Shown one piece after another: positions 1 through 5,155 of a DNA stretch of 16,457 nt. Under the pieces are notes generated by a model. The model made no database searches, had not been told where the DNA came from, and saw only the letters and a program-made list of their open reading frames with translations. Position 1 is the stretch's first letter; every line of letters starts with the position of its first letter. The stretch lies in assembly GCA_964439745.1 (NCBI GenBank), contig CAYTQK010000043.1:1-16457 (forward strand), written 5' to 3'. Source of the DNA: CAYTQK01 sp964439745 (lineage in GTDB: Bacteria; Desulfobacterota; Desulfobacteria; Desulfobacterales; Desulfosudaceae). The position numbers and the translations under genes were made by a program.

Positions 1-1
1 G

Positions 2-1450
2 GTCGGGCGGTCCGGAGCCGCGAGTGCGGGCATCGTCATAGCAGACCCGGCAGAAAACCATTACTCCGGGGCGAGGGAGGCCCTGCTGGCCGGCAAGCAC
101 GTCTACGGGGAAAGGCCCCTGGTGCTGGACGAGGCCCGGGGCCGGGGGCTGATCGCCCTGGCCGAGGAGCGGGACCTGGTGCTCATGGTGGGCCACCTGC
201 TGCAGTACCATCCCAGTTTCATGCATCTGAAGAGCCTGGCCGCGGCCGGCGAGCTGGGGCGCATCAATTATATCTATTCCCACCGGCTCAACCTGGGCAA
301 GATCCGCCGCGAGGAGAACATTCTCTGGTCTTTTGCCCCCCATGACATCTCCATGATCCTGGCCCTGGCCGGGGAGCAGCCCGACCGGGTCACGGCCACG
401 GCCGGCAATTACCTGCATCGCCGCATTGCCGATGTCACCACCACCCACCTGGATTTTCCGTCCGGGCTCCAGGCCCATATTTTCGTGTCCTGGCTGCACC
501 CCTTCAAGGAGCAGAAGCTGGTGGTGGTGGGCGACAAGAAAATGGCCGTGTTTGACGACACCCAGGCCTGGCCGGACAAGCTGCTGCTCTATCCCCACCA
601 GATCCGCTGGGAAAACAATGTGCCCGTGCCGGCCCGGGCCGAACCGGAGCGGGCGGAGGTGCCCCAGGCCGAACCCCTGAAAGAAGAGTGCCGGCATTTT
701 CTGGACTGCATCCGGAATGGTCAGGTGCCGCAGACCGACGGCCGGGAAGGGCTGACGGTGCTGTCGGTGCTCAATGCCGCCCAGCAGTCGTTGAACAAGC
801 GGGACAAGGAATTCCGGGACGATGCCAATGTCGCGGGTCTGGATGTTTCCGCTTCCGGCGTGCGCCAGGCCGCGGCGGCACAAGACGCCCGTCAATCGCT
901 GCCGGAAGGAGTATTCGTGCATGACACGGCAGTGGTGGACGCGCCGGTGGAAATCGGCCGGGGAACGAAGATCTGGCATTTCAGCCACGTGCTGAAAAAC
1001 AGCCGCCTCGGAGAGGACTGCAACATCGGGCAGAACGTGGTCATCGGGCCGGAAGCGAGCATCGGCCGCGGCTGTAAAATTCAGAACAACGTCAGCGTTT
1101 ACCAGGGGGTCACCCTGGAAGATTATGTCTTCTGCGGTCCTTCCATGGTCTTTACCAATATCTACAATCCCCGGGCCGCCATCCGCAAAATGGATCAGGT
1201 GCGGCCGACCCGGGTCAAGGCCCATGTTACCCTGGGGGCCAACTGCACCATTGTCTGCGGGGTGACCATCGGCAAATACGCCTTTATCGGGGCCGGGGCG
1301 GTGGTGACCCGGGATGTTCCGGATCACGGCCTGGTGGTGGGCAACCCCGGCCGGTTGATCGGGTATGTGTGTGAATGCGGCGAACGCCTGGATGATGATT
1401 TTGTCTGCGCGGTGTGCGGGAAGAGCTGGGACGGGGGGAGGGATGAGTAG
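2..1450 (+). CDS. Fused Gfo/Idh/MocA oxidoreductase and hexapeptide-repeat N-acetyltransferase (WbpB-WbpD / WlbA-WlbB type), 5' truncated
   Basis: The reading frame is open from base 2 with no stop, and the family motif IVIADPAENH...AGKHVYGERP is read before the GTG at 122, so the gene starts left of the window and 122 is not its start. Numbering from base 2, residues 1 to about 60 are the end of the Rossmann NAD-binding fold (ERP at 37-39 replaces the usual EKP). Residues to about 270 are the Gfo/Idh C-terminal fold, with GHLLQYHP and APHDISM motifs. After a linker, residues from about 305 form a left-handed beta-helix of hexapeptide repeats (IGRGTKI, IGQNVVIG, IGRGCKI, IGKYAFIGAGAVV). The end carries a CxC...CxxC zinc-ribbon-like tail. 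Known WbpB/WlbA enzymes oxidise UDP-GlcNAcA at C3, and WbpD/WlbB acetylate the 3-amino group formed by the WbpE aminotransferase. The DegT gene downstream supports this role. Domain calls are firm; the exact sugar is inferred. Confidence 0.88.
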   Translation, partial: VGRSGAASAGIVIADPAENHYSGAREALLAGKHVYGERPLVLDEARGRGLIALAEERDLVLMVGHLLQYHPSFMHLKSLAAAGELGRINYIYSHRLNLGKIRREENILWSFAPHDISMILALAGEQPDRVTATAGNYLHRRIADVTTTHLDFPSGLQAHIFVSWLHPFKEQKLVVVGDKKMAVFDDTQAWPDKLLLYPHQIRWENNVPVPARAEPERAEVPQAEPLKEECRHFLDCIRNGQVPQTDGREGLTVLSVLNAAQQSLNKRDKEFRDDANVAGLDVSASGVRQAAAAQDARQSLPEGVFVHDTAVVDAPVEIGRGTKIWHFSHVLKNSRLGEDCNIGQNVVIGPEASIGRGCKIQNNVSVYQGVTLEDYVFCGPSMVFTNIYNPRAAIRKMDQVRPTRVKAHVTLGANCTIVCGVTIGKYAFIGAGAVVTRDVPDHGLVVGNPGRLIGYVCECGERLDDDFVCAVCGKSWDGGRDE

Positions 1451-1486
1451 GTTTAAGGTTTAAGGGTTAAGGGTGTTGGGTGTTGA
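1451..1486 (+). repeat. TTTAAGG/GTTAAG low-complexity repeat (S family), copy 1
   Basis: Directly after the stop codon is a run of degenerate units (GTTTAAGGTTTAAGGGTTAAG-like, then GGGTGTTGGGTGTTGAG). The same kind of sequence occurs at 3509-3538, 8202-8277 and 9470-9497, and inverted at 11899-11917. It abuts a hairpin repeat, as in two of the other copies. Function is unknown. Confidence 0.6.
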
Positions 1487-1545
1487 GTCGTCGCTTCGCG
1501 GATGGACGAGATTGCCACGGCCCGCTAAGGCGGGCCTCATTGCCG
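1487..1545 (-). repeat. Dispersed hairpin repeat, copy R1 (reverse orientation, right end divergent)
   Basis: The segment starts GTCGTCGCTTCGCGGATGG, then GATTGCCAC and a perfect 7-bp stem (GGCCCGC 1519-1525, GCGGGCC 1530-1536, loop TAAG). It is nearly identical to copies at 3547 and 8284 up to GGGCCTC. There those copies continue GCAATGACG, but R1 reads ATTGCCGCATCC, so the closing stem is lost and the linker is missing. It looks like a truncated or rearranged copy. Confidence 0.7.
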
Positions 1546-1596
1546 CATCCCGGAACCGCTGTCCTGGCATTTGTCCTGATCAGGTGCATCGAACCG

Positions 1597-1632
1597 GATA
1601 ATATGGTATGATCAATTATCATCCCTATTGAT
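1597..1632 (+). promoter_or_regulatory. Candidate promoter/operator for the MNT-HEPN module
   Basis: AT-rich DNA just before mntA holds a -10-like GATAAT (1597-1602) and nested inverted repeats: GATAAT with ATTATC (1615-1620), ATGAT-N5-ATCAT, and ATCAAT (1611-1616) with ATTGAT (1627-1632). No good -35 lies at normal spacing; TTGTCC at 1571 is 20 nt away. Palindromes overlapping a -10 would suit autoregulation of a toxin-antitoxin pair, but this is inference. Confidence 0.3.
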
Positions 1633-1658
1633 ATAGGAATCTCCAGCGGGGCCGGAAA

Positions 1659-1970
1659 ATGATTGATATAATTGCACAGCATCAGCAAGAGATCGCTGAT
1701 ATCTGCCGTCAACTCAAGGTCAGACGCCTGGAGATTTTCGGATCAGCGGCCCGGGGAGATTTTGATCCTGATCAGAGTGATATCGACTTTCTCGTGGAAT
1801 TTGATGAGACCGATGCTTCGTCCGGTCTTTTGGGCCGTTATCTTTCCTTGGCGGAGCGGTTGGAAAAGATCCTGGGCAGACAGGTGGATTTAATTACGCC
1901 CCGCTCCATTCGTAATTTTTATTTTAAAAAAGCAGTGGAAGCATCACGGGAGCCTGTTTATGCAGGATAA
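1659..1970 (+). CDS. mntA: MNT-family minimal nucleotidyltransferase antitoxin (MntA-like)
   Basis: The 103-residue protein has the minimal nucleotidyltransferase signature GSAARGD...DPDQSDIDFLVEF at residues 28-48. It shows GS (28-29), the metal-binding pair D41 and D43, and a third acidic residue D77 in VDLIT. This is the usual length for stand-alone MNT proteins. Characterised MntA antitoxins neutralise the partner HEPN RNase by adding AMP groups to a tyrosine of its RX4HXY motif. The gene overlaps hepT by 11 nt (ATG of hepT at 1960, stop here 1968-1970), implying translational coupling. The antitoxin is first, unlike the toxin-first order of Shewanella hepT-mntA. The ATG at 1659 has only a weak ribosome site (GGAAA directly before it). 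The pair is visibly AT-richer than flanking sugar genes, suggesting acquisition. Confidence 0.9.
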   Translation: MIDIIAQHQQEIADICRQLKVRRLEIFGSAARGDFDPDQSDIDFLVEFDETDASSGLLGRYLSLAERLEKILGRQVDLITPRSIRNFYFKKAVEASREPVYAG

Positions 1971-2277
1971 AGCTTCAAAATATTTGCTTGACGCGTTACA
2001 GGCCTGTGAGGCGATTGTCGATTTTACGCGAGGGATTTCTTTACGGCCCGCAGTCGAAAGACAATTTGAAATACTCGGCGAAGCCCTCAACAGGCTTGAT
2101 CATATTGTTCCCGAATACAAGCAGCAGCATCCGGAAGTCGGCGATATCATCGGTATGCGGAACCGCATTATTCATGGCTATGATTCCGTGGATGATGCCA
2201 TTGTCTGGGATGCTTTGCAGAATCATCTTCCGCAGTTGATGACGTGGCTGCAGACTTTTTCGTTTTGCTCTGAATAA
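1960..2277 (+). CDS. hepT: HEPN-domain RNase toxin (HepT-like, DUF86), short form
   Basis: The 105-residue all-helical protein carries the HEPN active site RX4HXY as R67-NRII-H72-G-Y74, preceded by the family motif AVERQFEILGEALNRL at 31-46. HepT toxins are RNases held inactive by MntA, which AMPylates the tyrosine equivalent to Y74. Relative to my recollection of DUF86 proteins, about ten residues are missing between ISL (26-28) and RPAVERQ. There the family usually has a segment like FedYLaDxxx, so this is probably an in-frame deletion or a divergent loop. All three catalytic-motif residues remain, so activity cannot be excluded. The start overlaps mntA out of frame, as expected for a coupled pair. 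No terminator follows; a dispersed repeat does. Confidence 0.87.
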   Translation: MQDKASKYLLDALQACEAIVDFTRGISLRPAVERQFEILGEALNRLDHIVPEYKQQHPEVGDIIGMRNRIIHGYDSVDDAIVWDALQNHLPQLMTWLQTFSFCSE

Positions 2278-2294
2278 TTCCCGAGGTACGAAAG

Positions 2295-2365
2295 TATACC
2301 GGTGAGCGCCTGAACAGCAACACGTCATCGCGAGCCACGCGAAGCGGGGCGTGGCGATCTTGAAC
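2295..2365 (+). repeat. Dispersed hairpin repeat, copy R2 (forward, with leader)
   Basis: A leader TATACCGGTGAGCGCCTG (2295-2312) precedes the 40-nt core 2323-2362, which runs from CGTCATCGCGAG to GGCGATCTTG. The closing stem is ATCGC (2327-2331) with GCGAT (2354-2358). The inner stem CCACGC/GCGGGG has one A-G mismatch around a GAA loop. Leader and core recur at 3664, 8373, 11729 and 14122. The terminal TTGAAC lies 16 nt before AACAAT (2382-2387), a weak promoter-like pair ahead of the aminotransferase gene. Confidence 0.8.
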
Positions 2366-2406
2366 AACAGAAGAACGAATGAACAATCGCAAACAAAGGA
2401 CCATCA

Positions 2407-3501
2407 ATGAAAATCGATTTTGCCAACCTGAATCACCAGTACCGCCTTTACCAGAAGGAAATTGACGCGGCCGTGGCCGGGGTGCTGGAAAATTCCCAAT
2501 TCATCATGGGCCCCCAGGTAGCAGAGCTGGAAACCAGCCTGGCCGAGTTTACCGGGGCCGGGCATTGCATTGCCTGCTCATCCGGGACCGACGCCCTGCA
2601 GCTGGCCCTGATGGCCCTGGATGTTCTGCCGGGGGGCGACATCATTACCACCCCGTTTACCTTTATCGCCACGGCCGAGATGATTGCCCACCTGGGCGCC
2701 CGGCCGGTTTTCGTGGATATCGAGGAAGACACCTATAATATCGACGCCGGCCGGATCGCGGCGGCCGTTACGGACAGGACCCGGGCCATTATGCCGGTTT
2801 CCCTGTTCGGCCAGCCGGCGGACATGGACGAGATCAAGGCGGTGGCGGCACAACACAATCTTCCGGTGATCGAGGATGCCGCCCAGAGCTTCGGCGCTTC
2901 CTACAAGGGGCGGCAGAGCTGCAACCTTTCCGAACTGGGCTGCACCAGCTTTTTTCCGGCCAAGCCCCTGGGATGCTACGGCGACGGCGGGGCGGTGTTC
3001 TGCGGCGATTCCGGCCTGGCCGAAAAGATCCGCAGCCTGCGGGTGCACGGCCAGGGGGAAAGGTACCGGCATAAATATATCGGCATCGGCGGCCGCCTGG
3101 ATACGATCCAGGCGGCCGTGCTGCTGGCCAAGCTGGAACATTATGACGACGAGATCAAGGCCCGCTGGCTGGCGGCCGACCGGTATACCGAACTGCTGCG
3201 CGACCTGGTTGTTACCCCGACGGTCCGGGACGACCGCACCTCGGTCTGGGCCCAGTATTCCATCCGCCTGCCGGAGCGGGAGAAGGTCCGCGAGAAACTG
3301 ACCGCCGCGGGTGTTCCCACGGCGGTGCATTATCCCATGCCCCTGCACCTGCAGGAGTGTTTCTCCTACCTGGGGCTGGGGGAGGGGGATTTTCCGGTGG
3401 CCGAGAAAGTCAGTGCCGAGATCATGAGCCTGCCCATGAACGCGTTTTTGACCGCCGCAGAGCAGGAGTACGTGGCGGAAAAGCTGCGGGAGGTGGTGTA
3501 G
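2407..3501 (+). CDS. wbpE: DegT/DnrJ/EryC1-family PLP sugar aminotransferase (WbpE/WlbC type)
   Basis: The 364-residue protein is full length for the family. PLP-binding features are the SSGTDAL loop (58-64), the VIEDAAQSFGASY motif with D157 facing the pyridine nitrogen, and the Schiff-base lysine K186 in SFFPAKPLGCYGDGGA. GGRLDTIQAA and the C-terminal YPMPLHLQE are further DegT signatures. It is cytoplasmic and expected to transfer an amino group from glutamate to C3 of the 3-keto nucleotide sugar made by the WbpB part of the upstream fusion, whose WbpD part would then acetylate it. The start has AAAGGA (2395-2400) six bases before ATG. The gene is separated from the fusion gene by the toxin-antitoxin pair and two repeats, so it may use its own promoter. 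Family call is very secure; the WbpE substrate rests on context. Confidence 0.9.
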   Translation: MKIDFANLNHQYRLYQKEIDAAVAGVLENSQFIMGPQVAELETSLAEFTGAGHCIACSSGTDALQLALMALDVLPGGDIITTPFTFIATAEMIAHLGARPVFVDIEEDTYNIDAGRIAAAVTDRTRAIMPVSLFGQPADMDEIKAVAAQHNLPVIEDAAQSFGASYKGRQSCNLSELGCTSFFPAKPLGCYGDGGAVFCGDSGLAEKIRSLRVHGQGERYRHKYIGIGGRLDTIQAAVLLAKLEHYDDEIKARWLAADRYTELLRDLVVTPTVRDDRTSVWAQYSIRLPEREKVREKLTAAGVPTAVHYPMPLHLQECFSYLGLGEGDFPVAEKVSAEIMSLPMNAFLTAAEQEYVAEKLREVV

Positions 3502-3508
3502 GTTGGCA

Positions 3509-3538
3509 GGTTTTGGGTTTTAAGTGTTAAGATTTAAG
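3509..3538 (+). repeat. TTTAAGG/GTTAAG low-complexity repeat (S family), copy 2
   Basis: The string GGTTTTGGGTTTTAAGTG continues with TTAAGATTTAAG a few bases after the aminotransferase stop. It shares GGTTTTGGGTTT with the copy after the outer-membrane gene (8203 on). As at 1451 and 8202, it lies immediately left of a reverse-oriented hairpin repeat. Confidence 0.6.
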
Positions 3539-3546
3539 CGGGGGGT

Positions 3547-3620
3547 GTCGCTTCGCGGATGGACGAGATTGCCACGGCCCGCTAAGGCGGGCCTCGCAAT
3601 GACGTAGGATAGGGACGGGT
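3547..3620 (-). repeat. Dispersed hairpin repeat, copy R3 (reverse) plus linker
   Basis: The copy begins GTCGCTTCGCGGATGGACGAG and ends GCAATGACG. Closing stem ATTGC (3568-3572) pairs with GCAAT (3596-3600). Inner stem GGCCCGC (3576-3582) pairs with GCGGGCC (3587-3593) around loop TAAG. The following linker TAGGATAGGGACGGGTT recurs after R5 at 8344 and, slightly changed, after R7 at 14095. Read on the minus strand it starts CGTCATTGCGAG and ends GCAATCTCG, so it is the same family as the forward copies. Confidence 0.85.
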
Positions 3621-3663
3621 TGTGGATTTGAGGTTTTGGGTATCAGGAGGAATAACCGAAGGC

Positions 3664-3789
3664 CATACCGGTGAGCACCTGCACATCAACCCGTCATTCC
3701 GAGGAGCCGCAGGCCATCAACCCGTCATTCCGAGGAGCCGCAGGCCATCAACACGTCATTCCGAGGAGCGCAGCGACGAAGGAATCTTG
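3664..3789 (+). repeat. Dispersed hairpin repeat cluster R4: leader, two 31-bp tandem half copies and one full copy
   Basis: Leader CATACCGGTGAGCACCTG (3664-3681) is followed by two identical 31-bp units, 3684-3714 and 3715-3745. Each unit contains CATCAACCCGTCATTCCGAG then GAGCCGCAGGC, the left half of the element. A full core follows at 3754-3789, from CGTCATTCCGAGG to GGAATCTTG. Its closing stem is ATTCC (3758-3762) with GGAAT (3781-3785). Confidence 0.85.
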
Positions 3790-3854
3790 TTCCAAGGAAC
3801 GAAAGGCAAATCCAGGGAAAATCCATGCGGGAGAATACCCGGATGCTCCGATAG

Positions 3855-3871
3855 TTGGCATGGGTGTTGCT
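3855..3871 (+). promoter_or_regulatory. Sigma-54 (RpoN) -24/-12 promoter candidate
   Basis: TTGGCATGGGTGTTGCT matches the consensus YTGGCACG-N4-TTGCW almost completely. The invariant GG is at 3857-3858 and the invariant GC at 3869-3870, exactly 12 nt apart. Transcription would start near 3881 and run toward the secreted-protein and outer-membrane genes. If the artefactual gap is collapsed, the leader would be roughly 210 nt. The activator and its upstream binding site are not identifiable here. Sigma-54 control of exopolysaccharide genes is known in deltaproteobacteria such as Myxococcus; use here is inference. Confidence 0.6.
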
Positions 3872-3975
3872 TTTTGAGGCCGGATCAGGTACATATTCTT
3901 CAACAATAAGCAGACGGGGCTGCCGGCTGCCGGGCCATGTATTTGCTTTTTTACATGGAAAAAAATTAATTTTTC

Positions 3976-3984
3976 TGCTATTAT
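3976..3984 (+). promoter_or_regulatory. Candidate extended -10 promoter element
   Basis: TGCTATTAT fits an extended -10 (TGn followed by a TATAAT-like hexamer with one mismatch) in AT-rich DNA. No convincing -35 lies upstream at 16-18 nt. It could be an alternative housekeeping start for the gene at 4246. Confidence 0.3.
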
Positions 3985-3985
3985 G

Positions 3986-4040
3986 ATTGACTGATTATAT
4001 CGGTGACGATACAGTTGTTACAATATTGATATCGCGGCGA
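3986..4040 (+). repeat. Left copy of 55-bp exact duplication flanking the gap
   Basis: These 55 bases, ending directly at the first N, are identical to 4141-4195, which begin directly after the last N. The duplication reaches both gap edges exactly, as expected when two contigs overlapping by one assembly k-mer are scaffolded without merging. Confidence 0.9.
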
Positions 4041-4140
4041 NNNNNNNNNNNNNNNNNNNNNNNNNNNNNNNNNNNNNNNNNNNNNNNNNNNNNNNNNNNN
4101 NNNNNNNNNNNNNNNNNNNNNNNNNNNNNNNNNNNNNNNN
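4041..4140. other. Assembly gap of 100 N (probably artefactual)
   Basis: Exactly 100 undetermined bases is a conventional unknown-length gap. Both edges carry the same 55-bp sequence, so the true sequence is most simply one copy with no gap, 155 bp shorter than shown. A real tandem duplication with missing DNA cannot be excluded. Confidence 0.9.
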
Positions 4141-4195
4141 ATTGACTGATTATATCGGTGACGATACAGTTGTTACAATATTGATATCGCGGCGA
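4141..4195 (+). repeat. Right copy of 55-bp exact duplication flanking the gap
   Basis: Identical to 3986-4040. It continues into GCGGCGATACATACCGCCG, which contains a short hairpin (CGGCG 4190-4194 with CGCCG 4203-4207) in the leader of the downstream gene. Confidence 0.9.
4142..4170 (+). promoter_or_regulatory. Candidate housekeeping promoter for the secreted-protein gene
   Basis: TTGACT (4142-4147) and TACAGT (4165-4170) are separated by 17 nt, with 5/6 and 4/6 consensus matches. The ATG at 4246 is about 70 nt downstream. The same pair exists in the left duplicate at 3987-4015. It would be an alternative to the sigma-54 site upstream. Confidence 0.4.
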
Positions 4196-4245
4196 TACAT
4201 ACCGCCGTTATTTATAGATGTTATTTCCTGATTCAGGAGGATGAT

Positions 4246-4953
4246 ATGTACAAGCAAATCCTGATCGCCGTCGCCCTGGCGGTGATTATCAGCCTGCCGG
4301 CTGCCGTCCTCGCCGCTGAAGACGCGGCCGGAACTTACAGTGAAACCCTGCCCCAATCGGCCTTTGACCAGGGAGACGCGGCTGCGGCCATCCAGATGCT
4401 GGTCAAGGAAAAGGTCCCCGTCTCGGAAATCATGGCCACCGCTCTCCGGAACGAGGTTTCTCACACGGCCATCGTCAACGGTCTTTTGAAGGCCGGTGTC
4501 GCCGAAGAAGAGGTGATCTTTCACGTTATGCAGGGGCCCATGCCTTCGGAAAGCGCGTTGCGGGCGCTGGCAGACAACGGGATTTCTCCCCGCACCGTCC
4601 TGGGATACGTGGTGCAATGGGAGAACAGCAGCGGCAATATTTACGAGACCTGTAATTTCATGCTGCAGCAGGGGTATTCCAAGTCCGATCTGCTGGGGGC
4701 GCTGAAGGAAGAAGGCGCGAACCGGAACCTGGTCGTCCAGGTGGTGCGCTGGTTCAATATTCCGCCGGCAACGGTGGTAGCCGTGTATCAGGGGGGCGCC
4801 GGGGAAACACCCGGCGAAGAAGCTACCGGCTACATGTATTCAAGAAAATCGATGCCCCAGCCGGCCATGTTCGAGATCGGCGTGTCGCGCATCGGTGTTG
4901 CCGAGTCCAGCAATAGCAGGGGGGGGCGGGTTATCAGCCCGATCCAGCCGTAA
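4246..4953 (+). CDS. Secreted helical-repeat protein of unknown function in the polysaccharide locus
   Basis: The ATG has a perfect AGGAGG (4235-4240) five bases upstream. The 235-residue product starts with a clear Sec signal peptide (MYKQ, then a hydrophobic stretch 5-21, cleavage around VLAA-ED, residue 24). The mature part is predicted helical. I see about six degenerate units with an L-x-x-x-G/V-hydrophobic-x-x-x-x-hydrophobic pattern: LVKEKVPVSEIMATAL (52-67), LLKAGVAEEEVIFHVM (80-95), LADNGISPRTVLGYVV (108-123), MLQQGYSKSDLLGALK (139-154), EEGANRNLVVQVV (155-167) and WFNIPPATVVAVY (169-181). The tail (185-235) is low-complexity, with Gly, Ser and Pro, and probably unstructured. I do not recognise a family. 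Position beside the outer-membrane barrel gene suggests a periplasmic accessory role, which is inference only. Confidence 0.8.
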   Translation: MYKQILIAVALAVIISLPAAVLAAEDAAGTYSETLPQSAFDQGDAAAAIQMLVKEKVPVSEIMATALRNEVSHTAIVNGLLKAGVAEEEVIFHVMQGPMPSESALRALADNGISPRTVLGYVVQWENSSGNIYETCNFMLQQGYSKSDLLGALKEEGANRNLVVQVVRWFNIPPATVVAVYQGGAGETPGEEATGYMYSRKSMPQPAMFEIGVSRIGVAESSNSRGGRVISPIQP

Positions 4954-5108
4954 TTTATTCCACAGTGATTGTTGATTTCAATGACGCTTTCCGGCGGTAG
5001 CAGAAGGCGCCGACAGCAGTGGTGATCGTGGGGAGATGGCGCCTGCGTCAGAAGCTGCTGTTGATGCTCATTATGGGTGGCAGTTACGGCGGGGGGAAAA
5101 TAATAATC

Positions 5109-5127
5109 GAACAGAAAATTTTTGTTC
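5109..5127. promoter_or_regulatory. 19-bp near-perfect palindrome upstream of the outer-membrane gene (operator candidate)
   Basis: GAACAGAAAATTTTTGTTC is symmetric around 5118 with a single mismatched pair (G5114/T5122). It ends 28 nt before the chosen ATG at 5156 and is AT-rich in the centre, like a repressor or activator site. It could also form a weak hairpin in the leader. A looser inverted repeat, AGGCGCC (5005-5011) with GGCGCCT (5038-5044), lies further upstream in the same 202-nt spacer. No regulator is identifiable. Confidence 0.4.
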
Positions 5128-5155
5128 AAAAAAAAGCATACCTGAGAGACAAACC

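Larger units (their letters stand above)
3502..4245. other. Long repeat-rich intergenic region with promoters and an assembly gap
   Basis: The 744 nt between the aminotransferase and the secreted-protein gene hold no convincing gene. In order they contain: an S-family repeat, a reverse hairpin repeat, the linker GACGTAGGATAGGGAC, a leader with two 31-bp half copies and one full forward hairpin repeat, a sigma-54 promoter match, an extended -10, and a 55-bp duplication around the 100-N gap. Short ORFs here translate the repeats and are spurious. Confidence 0.85.

Noticed and set aside
1568..1585. Possible sigma-54 site CTGGCATTTGTCCTGAT before mntA
   Set aside because: The -24 part fits, but the invariant -12 GC is GA, so the key contact is missing.
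2041..2407. Minus-strand ORFs over hepT and the R2 repeat, and 1467-1712
   Set aside because: They translate the repeat (DRHAPLRVARDDV) or antisense of the toxin-antitoxin genes; no domain or start signal.
3684..3789. Small CRISPR array
   Set aside because: The 31-bp units are directly abutting with no unique spacers, there are no cas genes, and they match the dispersed repeat family.
3622..3909. Short + strand ORFs over the intergenic repeats (also 11567-11818)
   Set aside because: Their peptides (HSEERSDE-, SFRGAQRN-like) are simply translations of the hairpin repeats, common in spurious gene calls, with no ribosome site.
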